Below, one piece after another: positions 5,795 to 6,434 of a stretch of 6,434 nt of DNA. This stretch comes from Alphaproteobacteria bacterium (GTDB lineage: Bacteria; Pseudomonadota; Alphaproteobacteria; Puniceispirillales; Puniceispirillaceae): the NCBI GenBank assembly GCA_009936885.1, contig JAACDT010000311.1, positions 1 through 6,434 on the forward strand. The letters are read 5' to 3'. Below the pieces are notes generated by a model, which saw only the letters and a program-made list of their open reading frames with translations, searched no databases and was not told where the DNA came from. Every line of letters starts with the position of its first letter. Position 1 is the stretch's first letter. The translations under genes and the position numbers were made by a program.

Positions 5795-5812
5795 ATGTTT
5801 TGCCAAAAACAT
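5795..5812. promoter_or_regulatory. Inverted repeat ATGTTTT-GCCA-AAAACAT in the HIT gene leader
   Basis: Two exact 7-base arms surround a 4-base centre, 5 bases after the 12-bp palindrome and about 18 bases before the ribosome site. It could be a second operator or a small hairpin in the 5' leader of the mRNA. Confidence 0.45.
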
Positions 5813-5830
5813 ACTTAAGCAAACTTTAGA

Positions 5831-5836
5831 AGGAGG
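5831..5836 (+). promoter_or_regulatory. Perfect AGGAGG ribosome site that decides the TTG start
   Basis: A full-consensus AGGAGG lies 5 bases before TTG at 5842. No in-frame ATG occurs near the start of the frame, so this site makes TTG the clear initiation codon. A very strong ribosome site with a weak start codon suggests tuned, moderate translation. Confidence 0.8.
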
Positions 5837-5841
5837 CAATT

Positions 5842-6288
5842 TTGCCAGATTTTAAGACAGTTTTTAAGTTAGATCCCAAATTGGAAAAAGACAGCTTTTT
5901 GAGTGATATTTTTGACGAAATTCAGATTAGAATCATTAATGATTCTCGCTATATTTGGTTTATTTTGGTGCCAGCGATACCGCAGCTCAAAGAGTGGCAC
6001 GATTTGCACCCCGCCCTCGAAGCCAAGCTGCTTCACATAACCAGAAACCTTAGCCAGTTTTTAAGTCAAACACTTCATACAGACAAAATTAATATTGCTG
6101 CTCTTGGCAATATCGTTTCTCAATTTCATTTGCATATTATTGCCCGCCATAAAGGGGATGCCAGTTGGCCAAATCCAGTTTGGGGAGATGGAATTGCAAC
6201 AGCTTTAGAAAAAGATGAACTTCATGCAAGACAAAAACTAATATCAGATTTTCATAAATATCTGTTTAACGTAAATGCTCAGGGCTAA
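5842..6288 (+). CDS. HIT-family nucleotide-binding protein (Q-x-H-x-H variant)
   Basis: HIT proteins hydrolyse or transfer nucleotides from substrates such as Ap4A or nucleoside phosphoramidates in the cytoplasm. This 148-residue protein has the right length and the core VSQFHLHIIARHKGDASWPNPVWG at about 92-115. The HIT triad normally reads His-x-His-x-His; here the first position is Gln94, followed by His96 (aligned with the nucleophile) and His98. The following W-P-N-P-V-W-G segment is typical of a bacterial HIT subgroup that also has Gln there, so loss of activity is not implied. The upstream block YIWFILVPAIPQLKEWHDL (37-55) and the NIAALGN strand (84-90) complete the fold. The gene starts at TTG after a perfect AGGAGG and is divergent from the small membrane protein gene. 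Its substrate is unknown. Confidence 0.9.
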   Translation: MPDFKTVFKLDPKLEKDSFLSDIFDEIQIRIINDSRYIWFILVPAIPQLKEWHDLHPALEAKLLHITRNLSQFLSQTLHTDKINIAALGNIVSQFHLHIIARHKGDASWPNPVWGDGIATALEKDELHARQKLISDFHKYLFNVNAQG

Positions 6289-6293
6289 CATCC

Positions 6294-6434
6294 CTATGGA
6301 GACTTTAAAAATTTTATCAATGTTGCGTTATCTCCATCTTCTATCACCCAGATAACACCGTCTTTACTGATCTCCATATCACGCACTCTCTTAGACCAGT
6401 TAAACCGCTCCACTTCTTCGGGTTTATCCTTATT
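6294..6434 (-). CDS. C-terminal end of a probable PQQ-type sugar dehydrogenase (glucose/sorbosone dehydrogenase family)
   Basis: The last 46 residues and stop (complement of 6294-6296) of a gene that enters from beyond base 6434. The tail reads RFNWSKRVRDMEISKDGVIWVIEDG and ends NATLIKFLKSP. The pattern R-x-R-D-hydrophobic, then DG-hydrophobic-x-hydrophobic, then a hydrophobic strand ending the protein is that of the last beta-propeller blade of soluble aldose sugar dehydrogenases (YliI/Asd-type), which oxidise sugars using PQQ in the periplasm. Only the final blade is visible, so cofactor residues and signal peptide cannot be checked, and another six-bladed propeller protein is possible. It is convergent with the HIT gene, with 5 bases between the stops. 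Confidence 0.6.
   Translation of the reverse strand, partial: NKDKPEEVERFNWSKRVRDMEISKDGVIWVIEDGDNATLIKFLKSP

Overview
The window is AT-rich, densely packed and bacterial. It holds nine protein-coding genes; the two at the edges are cut by the window ends. The style of the O-antigen ligase, the CO-dehydrogenase-type flavin and iron-sulfur subunits, the dihydroxyphthalate-decarboxylase-like protein and the HIT protein suggests a Gram-negative proteobacterium, probably a low-GC alphaproteobacterium. That placement comes from reading the proteins, not from a database search. No rRNA, tRNA, CRISPR array, insertion sequence or phage gene was seen.

Layout. (1) Bases 1 to about 1163, minus strand: an O-antigen ligase/Wzy-type polytopic membrane protein whose C-terminus lies beyond base 1 and whose start is not an ATG. 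(2) About 1164-1308: a divergent control region with a 17-nt interrupted palindrome. (3) 1309-4854, plus strand: a likely four-gene operon made of a [2Fe-2S] subunit and an FAD subunit of the xanthine dehydrogenase/CO dehydrogenase family, an MFS transporter and a 4,5-dihydroxyphthalate-decarboxylase-like protein. The last three genes are separated by 15-nt gaps. (4) 4857-4911: an inverted repeat at the convergent junction, possibly a terminator. (5) 4886-5383, minus strand: an unrecognised exported protein with six cysteines. (6) 5475-5711, minus strand: a 78-residue, three-helix membrane protein that looks like half of a PnuC/SWEET transporter. (7) 5712-5841: a compact divergent promoter region with two clean palindromes. 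(8) 5842-6288, plus strand: a HIT-family protein starting at TTG. (9) 6294-6434, minus strand: the C-terminal tail of a probable PQQ-type sugar dehydrogenase, convergent with the HIT gene and only 5 nt from it.

The most notable feature is the 1309-4854 operon. It encodes both electron-transfer subunits of a molybdenum hydroxylase, but the catalytic molybdopterin subunit is absent: the operon is closed by opposite-strand genes on both sides. In its place are a transporter and a protein of the decarboxylase family that has a periplasmic-binding-protein-like fold but no signal peptide. One reading is import (or export) and processing of an aromatic or heterocyclic acid, with the large subunit encoded elsewhere. 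Another is that the FAD/Fe-S pair serves a non-molybdenum partner. The sequence alone cannot choose between these.
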